Positions 8,294-17,105 of a DNA stretch of 64,000 bases are shown one piece after another; within the stretch, counting starts at the first letter, position 1, and each line of letters opens with the position of its first letter. The position numbers were made by a program, and so were the translations under genes. Where the stretch lies: contig JBBAUA010000007.1 of the NCBI GenBank assembly GCA_040398465.1, forward strand, positions 24,711-88,710, in the 5' to 3' direction. Source of the DNA: UBA7672 sp040398465 (GTDB lineage: Bacteria; Pseudomonadota; Alphaproteobacteria; Caulobacterales; Hyphomonadaceae). The notes beneath the pieces were generated by a model. That model was not told the DNA's origin. It made no database searches and worked only from the letters and a program-made list of their open reading frames with translations.

Positions 8294-10222
8294 TCAGATC
8301 GTCAGCTGCGAGCCCATTTCCACAACGCGCGAGGTCGGGATGCGGAAGAATTCCGTCGCGTTGGTGGCGTTGCGGTTGAGGAAGATGAAGAGATGGTCCT
8401 GCCAGAGCGGCATGCCGTGCTTGCCGTCGGCAAGCAGCGTGCGGCGGCTGAGAAAGAAGGAGGTCGACATGATGTCAAAGGACAGTTCGGTCTTCTTCTT
8501 TGCCAGCGTGAGCCCGTAGGTGACGTTGGGCGTCTCCATGAAGCCAAACTTCATGGTGAGCCGGTTGAAGTGGGGCGAGATCTCCTCGAACGACAGCTTC
8601 TTGTCGTCGTGCACGTAGGGCACATCCGCCGTCTTCACGGTCAAGACGACGTTGTTCTCGTGGATGACCTTGTTGTGCTTCAGGTTGTGCAGCAAAGCGG
8701 TCGGCGCCGAGTTGGGTTCGGCGGTGAGGAACACGGCTGTGCCTTTGACGATGTGAGGCAGCTTCACGTCGAGGCTCTTGATGACATCCTCAAGCGTGAC
8801 GCTGTTCCGTGTGCGCTCGGTGAGCAGGCGCGCGCCCCGAACCCAGGTCCAGAAGATCAGCATCATCACGGTGGCGATCAGCAGAGGGACGTAGCCGCCC
8901 TGGGGGACTTTCAGGAGGTTGGAGGCGAGGAAGACGCTCTCGACGAGCAGGAAGGGCGTGAAAATGAGAAGCGCAAGCCAGAGCGGTTTCTTCCAGACGC
9001 GGCGCACGGCGATGAAGGCGATCACGGACGAGGTGATCATCGCGCCGATGACCGAGACGCCGTAGGCGGACGCCAGTGCGGAGGACGACTTGAAGGCGAT
9101 GACCAGGAAGACGACGCCTGCGGCCAGCATCCAGTTCACTTGCGGTAGGTAGACCTGGCCATGCTCGTTCGCCGACGTGTTGACGATCTGCAGGCGCGGC
9201 AGCAGGCCAAGTTGCACGGCCTGCTGGGTCAGCGAGAAGGCGCCGGTGATCACGGCCTGGCTCGCAACGATCGTCGCCATGGTTGCAAGCAGGACGAGCG
9301 GCGCCTGCAGGAAGTCTGGCGCCATCATGAAGAACGGGTTGGCTGTGGTTTCGGGGTGCGCCAGTACCATGGCGCCCTGGCCGAGATAGTTGAGGGCGAG
9401 GCAGGGCAGGACCAGCCAAGTCCATGTCATGGCGATGGGCTTGCGGCCGAAATGGCCCATGTCGGCATACAGAGCTTCGGCGCCCGTGACCGTCAGGAAC
9501 ACCGACCCAAGCACAACGAAGCCGAGCACCTGGTGCGTCATGAGAAAGACGACGCCATGGTGCGGGCTGAGCGCGGCGAAGATCGCAAGGCCGTCGTTCG
9601 CGATGTGGTAGATGCCAAGTCCGCCGAGCGTTAGGAACCAGACGAAGCAGATCGGTCCGAAGAGTCGGCCGACGACGGACGTTCCGCGCTTCTGGATCAG
9701 GAACAGCCCGATCAGCAGCACAAGCGCGATCGGCAGGATGAACGGTTCGACGCGCCCCTTGAGTTCGGGAATGACCGCAAGGCCTTCGACCGCCGATAGC
9801 ACGGAGACGGCAGGCGTCAGCAGCGCATCGCCGAAGAACATGCCGGCGCTGCAGATTGCGACGATGAAGAGCAGCGGCGTTCGCTTGCCGATCGAGCGCT
9901 GGACGAGCGCCATCAGCGAGAGCGTGCCGCCCTCGCCCTTGTTGTCCAGGCGCAGCAACGTGAAGACGTATTTGATCGTGACAACAAGGATCAGCGACCA
10001 CAACATCAGCGAGATCACGCCAACCACGTCCTCGCGCAGAACGACGCCGTCGCCGGCGACATTCATGTGATGGATGGATTCCTTGAAGGCGTAGAGCGGG
10101 CTGGTGCCGATGTCGCCGAACACGACGCCGACGGATCCCAGCGCAAGCGCCCAGAACCGCGCGCCGCTCGGCTTGCCGTCAGTCGCCAGAGCTGCGCCGC
10201 CGTCAGGGGAAGCATCGCTCAT
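8294..10222 (-). CDS. kup: Low-affinity potassium transporter Kup
   Basis: 642 residues, normal for Kup/Trk-independent K+ uptake permeases. After a short cytoplasmic N-terminus the family signature VGVVFGDIGTSPLYAFKES appears, followed by about twelve hydrophobic segments and a C-terminal cytoplasmic domain of about 190 residues ending near SRVVEMGSQLTI. The start at MSDASPDGG (ATG 10220-10222) is preferred to one ten codons upstream because it matches family length. Kup imports K+ together with protons and serves osmotic and low-pH growth. It is a single gene between two structured intergenic regions. Confidence 0.95.
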   Translation of the reverse strand: MSDASPDGGAALATDGKPSGARFWALALGSVGVVFGDIGTSPLYAFKESIHHMNVAGDGVVLREDVVGVISLMLWSLILVVTIKYVFTLLRLDNKGEGGTLSLMALVQRSIGKRTPLLFIVAICSAGMFFGDALLTPAVSVLSAVEGLAVIPELKGRVEPFILPIALVLLIGLFLIQKRGTSVVGRLFGPICFVWFLTLGGLGIYHIANDGLAIFAALSPHHGVVFLMTHQVLGFVVLGSVFLTVTGAEALYADMGHFGRKPIAMTWTWLVLPCLALNYLGQGAMVLAHPETTANPFFMMAPDFLQAPLVLLATMATIVASQAVITGAFSLTQQAVQLGLLPRLQIVNTSANEHGQVYLPQVNWMLAAGVVFLVIAFKSSSALASAYGVSVIGAMITSSVIAFIAVRRVWKKPLWLALLIFTPFLLVESVFLASNLLKVPQGGYVPLLIATVMMLIFWTWVRGARLLTERTRNSVTLEDVIKSLDVKLPHIVKGTAVFLTAEPNSAPTALLHNLKHNKVIHENNVVLTVKTADVPYVHDDKKLSFEEISPHFNRLTMKFGFMETPNVTYGLTLAKKKTELSFDIMSTSFFLSRRTLLADGKHGMPLWQDHLFIFLNRNATNATEFFRIPTSRVVEMGSQLTI

Positions 10223-10436
10223 CGTGTGTGCCTTCAGCCGCGAACCACGCAAAGCCCTGCAGGCCTGAGCCAGACCGGACCGGGTCCCGAACGGAGGCGG
10301 CTGTTACGCCTGTCGGAGGGGGGGTGGAAGCGGGAATATTTTCCCAAGCTGCTATTTACTTCGCACTGCAGCAGAGGCAGCGGGCCGCCGAGCCAGTTCC
10401 CCGTGATGGAACACCAGGTGATGGAACCCCAACGCA

Positions 10437-10468
10437 GAACGGGCGATCTCGCTGGAGATCGCCCGTTC
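10437..10468. repeat. Perfect 14-base-pair hairpin, possible ahcY terminator
   Basis: Arms 10437-10450 (GAACGGGCGATCTC) and 10455-10468 pair perfectly around the tetraloop GCTG. No T run follows on either strand. It lies 132 bases beyond the ahcY stop and upstream of kup, so it could protect or end the ahcY transcript. Confidence 0.5.
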
Positions 10469-10480
10469 CGGTAATTCGAT

Positions 10481-10536
10481 GTCACGGCCAGTGTCCCGGG
10501 GGTCGGGGGGGACGGATAAGGGACACCGGCCATGAC
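10481..10536. repeat. Long imperfect hairpin (15 of 17 pairs)
   Basis: Bases 10481-10497 pair with 10520-10536 at 15 of 17 positions around a G-rich 22-base loop. It sits between the ahcY stop and the perfect hairpin at 10437-10468, giving two tandem stem-loops in the ahcY 3' region. Confidence 0.5.
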
Positions 10537-10599
10537 AGGGGAAGAACGCGACTTAAGGAAAGGGGTTCCGGCCGCCGCGATGTTTTTCAGCCGGCTTGC

Positions 10600-12000
10600 C
10601 TAGTAGCGGTAATGCTCCGGCTTGTAGGGGCCTTCCGGCGCGACGCCGATGTAGGAGGCCTGGTCGGGGGTCAGTTTGGTGAGGTTGGCGCCGAGCTTGT
10701 TGAGGTGGAGCAGGGCGACTTTCTCGTCGAGCTTCTTGGGCAGGGTGTAGACCTTGTTTTCGTAGGCCTTGCCGTTGGTCCAGAGTTCGATCTGCGCCAG
10801 CGTCTGGTTGGTGAAGGACGCAGACATCACGAAGCTGGGGTGACCGGTGGCGTTGCCGAGATTCAGCAGGCGGCCTTCGGACAGCAGGATCATGCGCTTC
10901 CCGTCCGGGAAGTTGATCATGTCGACCTGCGGCTTGATGTTGTCCCACTTGTAGTTCTTGAGGGCGGCGACCTGGATCTCGTTGTCGAAGTGGCCGATGT
11001 TTCCGACGATGGCCATGTCCTTCATCTCGCGCATGTGCTCGAGGCGGATGATGTCCTTGTTGCCGGTCGTGGTGATGAAGATGTCGGCGGTCTTCACGAC
11101 GTCTTCGAGTGTGACGACTTCATAGCCGTCCATGCAGGCCTGGAGCGCGCAGATCGGATCGACTTCCGTGACCTTCACGCGGGCGCCTGCGCCCTGCAGC
11201 GAGGCGGCGGAGCCCTTACCCACGTCGCCATAGCCGCACACCACGGCGACCTTGCCGGCCATCATGGTGTCGGTGGCGCGGCGGATGCCGTCGACCAGCG
11301 ATTCCTTGCAGCCGTACTTGTTGTCGAACTTCGACTTGGTGACGCTGTCGTTCACGTTGATCGCCGGGAAGGGAAGGTGGCCCTTTTCCATCAGGCGATA
11401 GAGACGGTTCACGCCCGTGGTGGTTTCTTCGGTGACGCCCTTGATGGCGTGGCGCTGCTTGGTGAACCAGCCCGGCGACTGGGCAAGGCGTTTCTTGATC
11501 TGCTTGAAGAAGTAGATTTCTTCCTCGGATTCCGGCTTCTCGATCAGAGCCGTCTCGCCCTCTTCGACGCGCGCGCCGATGAGGATGTACATGGTGGCGT
11601 CGCCGCCATCATCGAGGATCATGTTGGTGAAGCCGCCATCCGGCCACTGGAAGATCTTGTCGGTGTAGTCCCAGTACTCTTCGAGGCTCTCGCCCTTCAC
11701 GGCGAAGACGGGGACGCCGGCCTTGGCGATGGCGGCGGCTGCGTGGTCCTGCGTCGAGAAGATGTTGCACGAGGCCCAGCGGACCTGGGCGCCGAGATGC
11801 GTCAGCGTTTCGATCAGCACGCCGGTCTGGATCGTCATGTGGAGCGAGCCGGTGATGCGCGCGCCCTTCAGCGGCTGCGCCTTGCCGTATTCGGCGCGGG
11901 TGGACATGAGGCCGGGCATTTCGGTTTCGGCGATCACGAGTTCCTTGCGGCCGTAATCGGCGAGGGAAATGTCCGCCACCTTGAAATCGTCGAACGCCAT
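10600..12000 (-). CDS. ahcY: S-adenosyl-L-homocysteine hydrolase
   Basis: 466 residues. The enzyme splits S-adenosylhomocysteine into adenosine and homocysteine, closing the activated-methyl cycle. The NAD-binding loop is VVCGYGDVGKGSAASLQGAG, the catalytic region includes NVNDSVTKSKFDN, and the protein ends in the conserved KPEHYRY. The start MAFDDFKVADISLADYG is preceded by GAGGAG with good spacing; the reading frame runs open another 57 codons upstream but those have no family similarity. It follows the ChvI-ChvG-EIIA-HPr block as in many alphaproteobacteria, though separated here by an EF-hand gene on the other strand. A long palindrome upstream is a likely operator. Confidence 0.97.
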   Translation of the reverse strand: MAFDDFKVADISLADYGRKELVIAETEMPGLMSTRAEYGKAQPLKGARITGSLHMTIQTGVLIETLTHLGAQVRWASCNIFSTQDHAAAAIAKAGVPVFAVKGESLEEYWDYTDKIFQWPDGGFTNMILDDGGDATMYILIGARVEEGETALIEKPESEEEIYFFKQIKKRLAQSPGWFTKQRHAIKGVTEETTTGVNRLYRLMEKGHLPFPAINVNDSVTKSKFDNKYGCKESLVDGIRRATDTMMAGKVAVVCGYGDVGKGSAASLQGAGARVKVTEVDPICALQACMDGYEVVTLEDVVKTADIFITTTGNKDIIRLEHMREMKDMAIVGNIGHFDNEIQVAALKNYKWDNIKPQVDMINFPDGKRMILLSEGRLLNLGNATGHPSFVMSASFTNQTLAQIELWTNGKAYENKVYTLPKKLDEKVALLHLNKLGANLTKLTPDQASYIGVAPEGPYKPEHYRY

Positions 12001-12073
12001 CACCGCACTCCTCAGCTTGTTTCGGGGCTTTTTCGTCTGTGCGGGGCGTGTAGCAGAGCGCCGCGCGCCCGGC

Positions 12074-12103
12074 AAATCATATAAGGATATCTTTATATGA
12101 TTT
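12074..12103 (-). promoter_or_regulatory. 30-base near-perfect palindrome upstream of ahcY, probable repressor operator
   Basis: Fourteen of fifteen pairs match around the centre GATATC; the arms are AT-rich (AATCATATAA...TTATATGATT) in an otherwise GC-rich region. It lies 74-103 bases before the ahcY start. AT-rich palindromes centred on GATATC in front of ahcY and other methionine-cycle genes are recalled as sites of ArsR-family SahR-type regulators that sense S-adenosylhomocysteine. That protein assignment is inference; no ArsR gene is in the window. Confidence 0.6.
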
Positions 12104-12258
12104 CGGAAGGCGGCCGAAAAGGCGTCGATGCGCCCTGACTTTGTCGCCATCGGCAACCCATCTCTCTGCATCGAAAGGTTGCGCTGCCTGTTGCCTTGGG
12201 GCCACAGTCCGCACCCGCGCTGCCGCCAGGCGCTGCGGAAACCGTGTGAGGTGATCGA

Positions 12259-12831
12259 ATGCCTGGGATGCCGTTTCGCGTTGGTCTTGTCCTCGCCGCC
12301 TTCAGTCTTTCCACGGCGCCTGCGCTTGCACAGGACGTGGACACGATCGACCGGATCACGGGGCAGGTCTCGCCGAGCGGGGCGCCCCGCGCGCCGGATG
12401 GCGTGAAGGTGGTGGCGCCCGGCGCGCTCGTCTTCGCCCGCTTCGACGCCGATCTCGATGGCAAGATCACGGAGGCAGAGATTGAGGCCGGGGCGACGCT
12501 GGCCTTCGCAGCGGCGGACGCCAATGGCGACCAGCAGATCACCGGCTTCGAGCAGACCGACTGGGCGGCCCGGATGGGAAATCCGTCCGACCTGATGGCC
12601 AATGCGATGACGTTCGACATCGATCTCGACAGGTCTGTGACGCGCGCGGAGTTCACGGCCGGGCTCAAGCGGATCGCCGGTCAGATTCAGCCGAATGGCG
12701 ATCTGACCTTCGCGGACCTGCTGCAGCCGCTGTCGCGTGTGAACCAGCAGGCTCAGCAGCAGGGGCAGGGGCCGGGCTGGGGTACGGTGCGTGGACGCGG
12801 CACGGCGCCAACGGATGGCGGGGGGCGGTAG
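12259..12831 (+). CDS. Exported EF-hand calcium-binding protein
   Basis: 190 residues with a signal peptide ending near APALAQD. Three EF-hand-type loops are visible: DADLDGKITEAE (about residues 71-82), DANGDQQITGFE (about 93-104) and DIDLDRSVTRAE (about 123-134). The third has Arg where Gly is usual, so it may bind poorly. The C-terminus is Gln/Gly-rich and probably unstructured. GAGGTGAT before ATG 12259 supports this start. Likely a periplasmic Ca2+ sensor or buffer; partner unknown. It is transcribed towards ptsH and is not part of that operon. Confidence 0.8.
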   Translation: MPGMPFRVGLVLAAFSLSTAPALAQDVDTIDRITGQVSPSGAPRAPDGVKVVAPGALVFARFDADLDGKITEAEIEAGATLAFAAADANGDQQITGFEQTDWAARMGNPSDLMANAMTFDIDLDRSVTRAEFTAGLKRIAGQIQPNGDLTFADLLQPLSRVNQQAQQQGQGPGWGTVRGRGTAPTDGGGR

Positions 12832-12874
12832 TCTCTGGACTGCGATTACGCGGGCGTGCTCACTGACGGCGCGG

Positions 12875-13153
12875 TTATTCCCGCTCGTCGAACCTGCGGC
12901 CGATCAGGTCGCACACAGCGTCGAGGGCTTCGCGGGCCTGCGGGCCTTCGGCGTCAACTTCGATTGTCTGACCGAAGCGGGCGCCGAGCATCAGGAGGTC
13001 CATGATCGAGGCGGCGCTTGCGGACATGCCGTCATAGCGCACGGTGATCTTGGCATCGAACTTCGAGGCCTCGCGCGCGAATGCGGCGGAGGCGCGTGCA
13101 TGAAGCCCGCGCTGGTTCACGAGCTCTGCGCTGCGTGACCAAGTCTCAGTCAT
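12875..13153 (-). CDS. ptsH: Phosphocarrier protein HPr
   Basis: 92 residues. HPr passes phosphate from EI-type proteins to EIIA. The active-site motif is NQRGLHARASAAF with His18, and the regulatory serine region is SASAASIMDLLML with Ser49 at the position phosphorylated by HPr kinase. The ATG at 13151-13153 gives normal family length; longer versions only add a low-complexity stretch. It lies 13 bases downstream of the EIIA gene. In alphaproteobacteria this pair works as a regulatory, not sugar-importing, PTS. The hprK gene usually found between chvG and EIIA is absent here although the target serine is kept. Confidence 0.92.
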   Translation of the reverse strand: MTETWSRSAELVNQRGLHARASAAFAREASKFDAKITVRYDGMSASAASIMDLLMLGARFGQTIEVDAEGPQAREALDAVCDLIGRRFDERE

Positions 13154-13166
13154 GTGGGTTGGCCGC

Positions 13167-13571
13167 TCATCCGGCTCGCTGCAGCAGGGCGGAGGCGACG
13201 GAGATATACTTGCGGCCGGCTTCCTGAGCGGCGAGGGCGGCCTCCGCAAGGGCGAGCCTGCTGCGTACCTCTGCAAGCTTGATCAGCATGGGCAGGTTCA
13301 CGCCGGCGATGACTTCGATCTTTGCCCCGCCCATGACGGAGATGGCGAGGTTGGACGGCGTGCCGCCGAACATGTCGGTGAGAATGACGACGCCTGCGCC
13401 GGTGTCGGTGGCCTTTGCGGCGGCGATGATTTCGCGGCGTCTCATGTCCATGTCGTCGTCAGGGCCTATGCAGATTGCGCTGACATTTTCGAGAGGCCCG
13501 ACGACGTGCTCGGCGGCGGAGATGAACTCCTCGGCCAACCGGCCGTGTGTGACCACGACCAATCCGATCAT
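13167..13571 (-). CDS. PTS EIIA component, mannose family
   Basis: 134 residues. It starts MIGLVVVTHGRLAEEF, with His9 the likely phosphorylated residue, and continues with VVILTDMFGGTPSNLA, typical of the mannose-family EIIA fold. No EIIB, EIIC or EIID genes accompany it, which fits the stand-alone regulatory EIIA found beside HPr and ChvG/ChvI in alphaproteobacteria. The start at 13569-13571 matches family length. It is 67 bases downstream of chvG, a gap too small to hold hprK. Confidence 0.9.
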   Translation of the reverse strand: MIGLVVVTHGRLAEEFISAAEHVVGPLENVSAICIGPDDDMDMRRREIIAAAKATDTGAGVVILTDMFGGTPSNLAISVMGGAKIEVIAGVNLPMLIKLAEVRSRLALAEAALAAQEAGRKYISVASALLQRAG

Positions 13572-13638
13572 AGGAAGCACTCCCGCTCTTTCCAGCAAAC
13601 CATGGTGAGGACTCGTTTGTTCCGCGGTCAATAGTGAT

Positions 13639-15315
13639 TCAGATATCCAGCAGCGCCGGGGGCAGTTCCACCACGAAACGCGCGCCTGCAATCTGGCCGT
13701 CGATCATCCGGTTTTCGGCCCAGACGGAACCCCTGTGCGTCTCCGTGATCTGACGCACGATAGAAAGGCCCAAACCTGAATTATTCCCGAACTTCGTGCC
13801 GACCGGGCGGTCGGTGTAGAAACGCTGGAAGATCTTCTCGAGCTTGTCGGGCGGAATGCCGGGGCCCTGGTCCTCGACCACGAGGCGGACCATGGGGCCG
13901 CGGGGCGAGCTGACATTCATGAGTGTAACGGTCACTTCGCCGCCCGGCGGAGAGAAGGAGCGTGCATTCTCGACGAGGTTGCGCAGCACCTGTCCGAGCG
14001 GACCCTCGCGGCCCATCACGTCGGTGGCGCCTCCCGGCGATGCGACGAGTTTCACGCGCGCATCCGTCTCGCGCGCCGTGTCGGCATAGATCGAGACGAT
14101 GTCTTCCAGCAGCTTGCGAAGATCGACGCGCGACAGCTTTTCGCGGACGATCTCGGCTTCGAGGCGCGACAGGTTGGAAATGTCCGAGATCAGGCGATCG
14201 AGGCGAACGACATCGCGGGCGATGACGTTCATCATCTTCTCTTTTGCAGCGGGGTCCTTCACCGTCTGGGCCGTCTCGACGGCGGAGCGGATCGAGGTGA
14301 GGGGATTCTTGAGTTCGTGGGCGACGTCGGCGGCGAAGCGCTCATTCTCCTGGATGCGGTCGTAGAGCGAGGAGGTCATCGCCTCCATCGCGCGCGAGAG
14401 ATCGCCGATCTCGTCCTTGCGGCTGTGCAGCTTCCCGAGATTGAGCTTCTGCGAGACGCCCATGGTGACGCGATCGGAAGCGATGGCGAGGCGGCGCAGC
14501 GGCCGCGCGATGCCCAGCGTCAGGAGGGTCGCCGTGATGATGGAAACGAGGATCGCGACGATGATGAGCGGGATCAGGGCGGCGCGTTCGGCTGCGATGA
14601 TCTCCGAGACGTCGCTCGTCTCGATGGTGAGCGTGCCGACGACACGCAGAACTTTCTCGATCGGCATGGTGACGGACAGGACGCGCTCGGCCTGATCGTT
14701 GAAGCGTTCGGAGAAAACGCCTTCGCCTTCCACCGCGCGGGCCACTTCCTCGTCGAGTGTAAGCACTTCGGCGATGGGCGGCCGGCCGGGGGAGCTGACG
14801 GATTCGAAGGTGCGGTTGATCGAGCGCACCGTGTCGAGCCATGTGCGTTCGAGCCAGCTGGGCTCGCGCAGGGGCGGCAGGTCGCGCTGGTTGATGACGT
14901 CCTTCAGCAGGCGCGTGTCGGCGACGATCTGCTTCTGCGGGTCGTGCACGATGATCCGCGTCGCCTTGGTCAGCGGCATCGCAGTGAGCTGGCGGAAGAC
15001 TTCGTCGAGATCGAGGGCGACCGGCTCTTCGGTTGTTGCGTTGTCGGTCATGAAGGAGGAGATAAGCTGGCTCATCTCCTCAAGGCTGGCCTTGCGGGCG
15101 TTGACGAGGCTGGCGCGGACCTCGTTCAGCACAAGCGCGCCGGCGATGAGGATGATCAGGCCTGCGAAGTTGGACGCGAGGATCAGCCGCGCAATCGGAG
15201 ACCACAGCAGCGAGCGCGCTTTGCGCGGCGTAGTCCGCAAGCTCCTGTCCGGCCTCGAAGCCTTCTCTGGCTTCGCAGCCTTGTCGGGCCTCGTCCCTTT
15301 GTCTGGCCTGGTCAC
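13639..15315 (-). CDS. chvG: Sensor histidine kinase ChvG (ExoS/BvrS type)
   Basis: About 558 residues if started at GTG 15313-15315. It has two membrane helices (about 40-65 and 245-270) enclosing a periplasmic sensor region of about 180 residues, then HAMP, a HisKA motif FAADVAHELKNPLTSIRS with His333, and a HATPase domain with NLVENARSF, DQGPGIPP and GLGLSIV. ChvG with ChvI controls envelope stress and acid responses. The cytoplasmic N-terminus is unusual: a run of RPDK/KPEK-like repeats in the first 25 residues. The start is uncertain because no ATG lies before the first helix. Gap to chvI is 23 bases. Confidence 0.88.
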   Translation of the reverse strand: MTRPDKGTRPDKAAKPEKASRPDRSLRTTPRKARSLLWSPIARLILASNFAGLIILIAGALVLNEVRASLVNARKASLEEMSQLISSFMTDNATTEEPVALDLDEVFRQLTAMPLTKATRIIVHDPQKQIVADTRLLKDVINQRDLPPLREPSWLERTWLDTVRSINRTFESVSSPGRPPIAEVLTLDEEVARAVEGEGVFSERFNDQAERVLSVTMPIEKVLRVVGTLTIETSDVSEIIAAERAALIPLIIVAILVSIITATLLTLGIARPLRRLAIASDRVTMGVSQKLNLGKLHSRKDEIGDLSRAMEAMTSSLYDRIQENERFAADVAHELKNPLTSIRSAVETAQTVKDPAAKEKMMNVIARDVVRLDRLISDISNLSRLEAEIVREKLSRVDLRKLLEDIVSIYADTARETDARVKLVASPGGATDVMGREGPLGQVLRNLVENARSFSPPGGEVTVTLMNVSSPRGPMVRLVVEDQGPGIPPDKLEKIFQRFYTDRPVGTKFGNNSGLGLSIVRQITETHRGSVWAENRMIDGQIAGARFVVELPPALLDI

Positions 15316-15338
15316 GGTGTCTGGCCTGCCTGATGTGT

Positions 15339-16034
15339 TCAGGCTTCCTTGTAGCGATAGCCCACGCCGTACAGCGTCTCGATGCCGTCGAAATTGTCGT
15401 CCAGGTCCCTGAACTTCTTCCGCAGACGCTTGATATGGCTGTCGATGGTGCGGTCGTCGACATAGACCTGATCGTCGTAGGCGGCGTCCATCAGCTGGTC
15501 GCGGCTCTTCACATAGCCGGGGCGCTGGGCGAGGGCCTGCAGGATCAGGAATTCGGTGACGGTCAGGCGCACGATCTTGCCGTCCCACTGGCAGGCGTGG
15601 CGGTTGGGATCGAGCGTCAGGCGGCCGCGGACGATCGGCTTCTTGTCGCCGTCCTCGGGCGTCGCGGAGGCGCCGCGCGACCGGCGCAGGATGGCCTTCA
15701 CACGTTCGGCCAGCAGCCGGGTGGAGCAGGGCTTCCGGATGAAATCGTCGGCGCCGATGTTGAAGCCGACAACCTCATCGATTTCGTCGTCCTTCGAGGT
15801 GAGGAAGATGGCGGGCAGGTTGGAGGTCTGGCGCAGCTTCCGCAGCAGTTCCATGCCGTCCATCTTCGGCATCTTCACGTCGAGGATGGCGATGTCCGGG
15901 GGGTTTTCCGACAGGCCGGCGAGGGCGGCGGCGCCGTCATGATAGGCGCGGACCTGGTACCCTTCCGCCTCAAAGAAGACCTTGAGCGATTCAACGATGT
16001 TCTCGTCGTCATCGACGAGGGCGATGGTAGCCAT
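15339..16034 (-). CDS. chvI: Response regulator ChvI (OmpR family)
   Basis: 231 residues. The receiver domain starts MATIALVDDDENIVESLKVF and carries the phosphoacceptor Asp in IAILDVKMPKMDG, the switch Thr in FLTSKDD and Lys in FIRKP. The C-terminal winged helix ends DSHIKRLRKKFRDLD...GVGYRYKEA, the OmpR/PhoB type. GAGGAG before ATG 16034 sets the start. It is the first gene of the ChvI-ChvG-EIIA-HPr block, so the promoter should lie in the gap to the divergent ParA-like gene. Confidence 0.93.
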   Translation of the reverse strand: MATIALVDDDENIVESLKVFFEAEGYQVRAYHDGAAALAGLSENPPDIAILDVKMPKMDGMELLRKLRQTSNLPAIFLTSKDDEIDEVVGFNIGADDFIRKPCSTRLLAERVKAILRRSRGASATPEDGDKKPIVRGRLTLDPNRHACQWDGKIVRLTVTEFLILQALAQRPGYVKSRDQLMDAAYDDQVYVDDRTIDSHIKRLRKKFRDLDDNFDGIETLYGVGYRYKEA

Positions 16035-16230
16035 ACCGGATCTCCTCACGGCCTGACCTGAGCAGGAAATGGCCGCCGCGCTGCACTGCGCCATAATCGG
16101 GGTGTGCGGGCGCAAGGGCAAGTACCCTGAATCTGCGATGAAACCGCTTTTTCCGGCCCGGAAGCTCATCTGGCACGCGAATTGAAACACCCCTGCCACG
16201 GGAAGTCGCGGACGCTAGGTGGAGAGTTCC

Positions 16231-17028
16231 ATGCAGGTGGTAACCATTGGAGGCTTCAAGGGCGGCACGGGGAAGACGACCCTGGCCTGCCTGCTGGGCG
16301 TCGCGGCGACCAAGAACGGGCTGCGGACGGCCTGCGTCGACCTCGACCGTAACACGCGCAACCTGTCCAGTTTTCTGACGCTTCGGCGGGCCTCCAAGCT
16401 GGAATGCCCCGATCACGTCATGCTGATGGATACCGAAGAAGAGAGCCGCACCAATGCCCGCCCGAAACATGCCGGCCGGCTGGAGCCGCTGGTTCGTCTC
16501 GCGGCGATGGACGGCTATGATCTGATGATCATCGATACCTCGTCGGGCAACCTGTCGGACGTTTACGAAGCTCATCTTCTGGCCGACCTGATCCTGACGC
16601 CGATGAACGAGAGCCCGGCCGACCTGCACGGGCTGTTCACCAAGGCCGGCGCGCCCGCTGCGCCGCGCATCAACTATCGCGAAATGATCGACACGGTGCG
16701 CTTCGACCGCCGCCGCGCGGGTCTTGCTGTGCAACGCTGGCACGTCGTGCTTAACCGCGTGTCGGGGCTGGCCAGCCGGATCTCCAACACGGTCAACCAG
16801 CGCGTGGCCGCGGTCGCCGCTGAGGTCGGTTTCGAGCCGACCTGGAGCCTGCGCGACCGCGTTGTTCACCGCGCGCTTGGCCTCGATGGCCGCACCGTGT
16901 TCGACATGCCCGCTGATGGAAAGCTGACCATGAGCGAGCTTGCCGGCCGCTCGGAAGTGCGCGCGCTGCTGATGCTTCTCAACACGACGCCGGAGCGGGT
17001 GGTTTCGGAACAGAAGATGGCGGCCTGA
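16231..17028 (+). CDS. ParA/MinD-type P-loop ATPase
   Basis: 265 residues. The deviant Walker A loop is GGFKGGTGKTTLACLLG with the signature lysine, Walker A' is VDLDRNTRNL and Walker B is LMIIDTSS. It is shorter than chromosomal ParA and has no DNA-binding N-terminal extension. The ATG at 16231 with GGAGAG eight bases before is preferred to the upstream GTG. No parB-like gene follows, so it is an orphan; such ATPases position plasmids, chemoreceptor clusters or other cargo. The partner cannot be read from the context. It is divergent from chvI. Confidence 0.8.
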   Translation: MQVVTIGGFKGGTGKTTLACLLGVAATKNGLRTACVDLDRNTRNLSSFLTLRRASKLECPDHVMLMDTEEESRTNARPKHAGRLEPLVRLAAMDGYDLMIIDTSSGNLSDVYEAHLLADLILTPMNESPADLHGLFTKAGAPAAPRINYREMIDTVRFDRRRAGLAVQRWHVVLNRVSGLASRISNTVNQRVAAVAAEVGFEPTWSLRDRVVHRALGLDGRTVFDMPADGKLTMSELAGRSEVRALLMLLNTTPERVVSEQKMAA

Positions 17029-17105
17029 GGGCTCGCATTTTCCGACTCGGAACTGTCGCATCCGTCGACTAGGTTCCCCGCAATTCCAAGGCGGGAGCCC
17101 TCACC

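Noticed and set aside
17028..17105. CTGTCGCATCCGTCGAC before the alkaline phosphatase as a Pho box
   Set aside because: The two CTGTC-like halves are nine rather than eleven bases apart and the second is degenerate.
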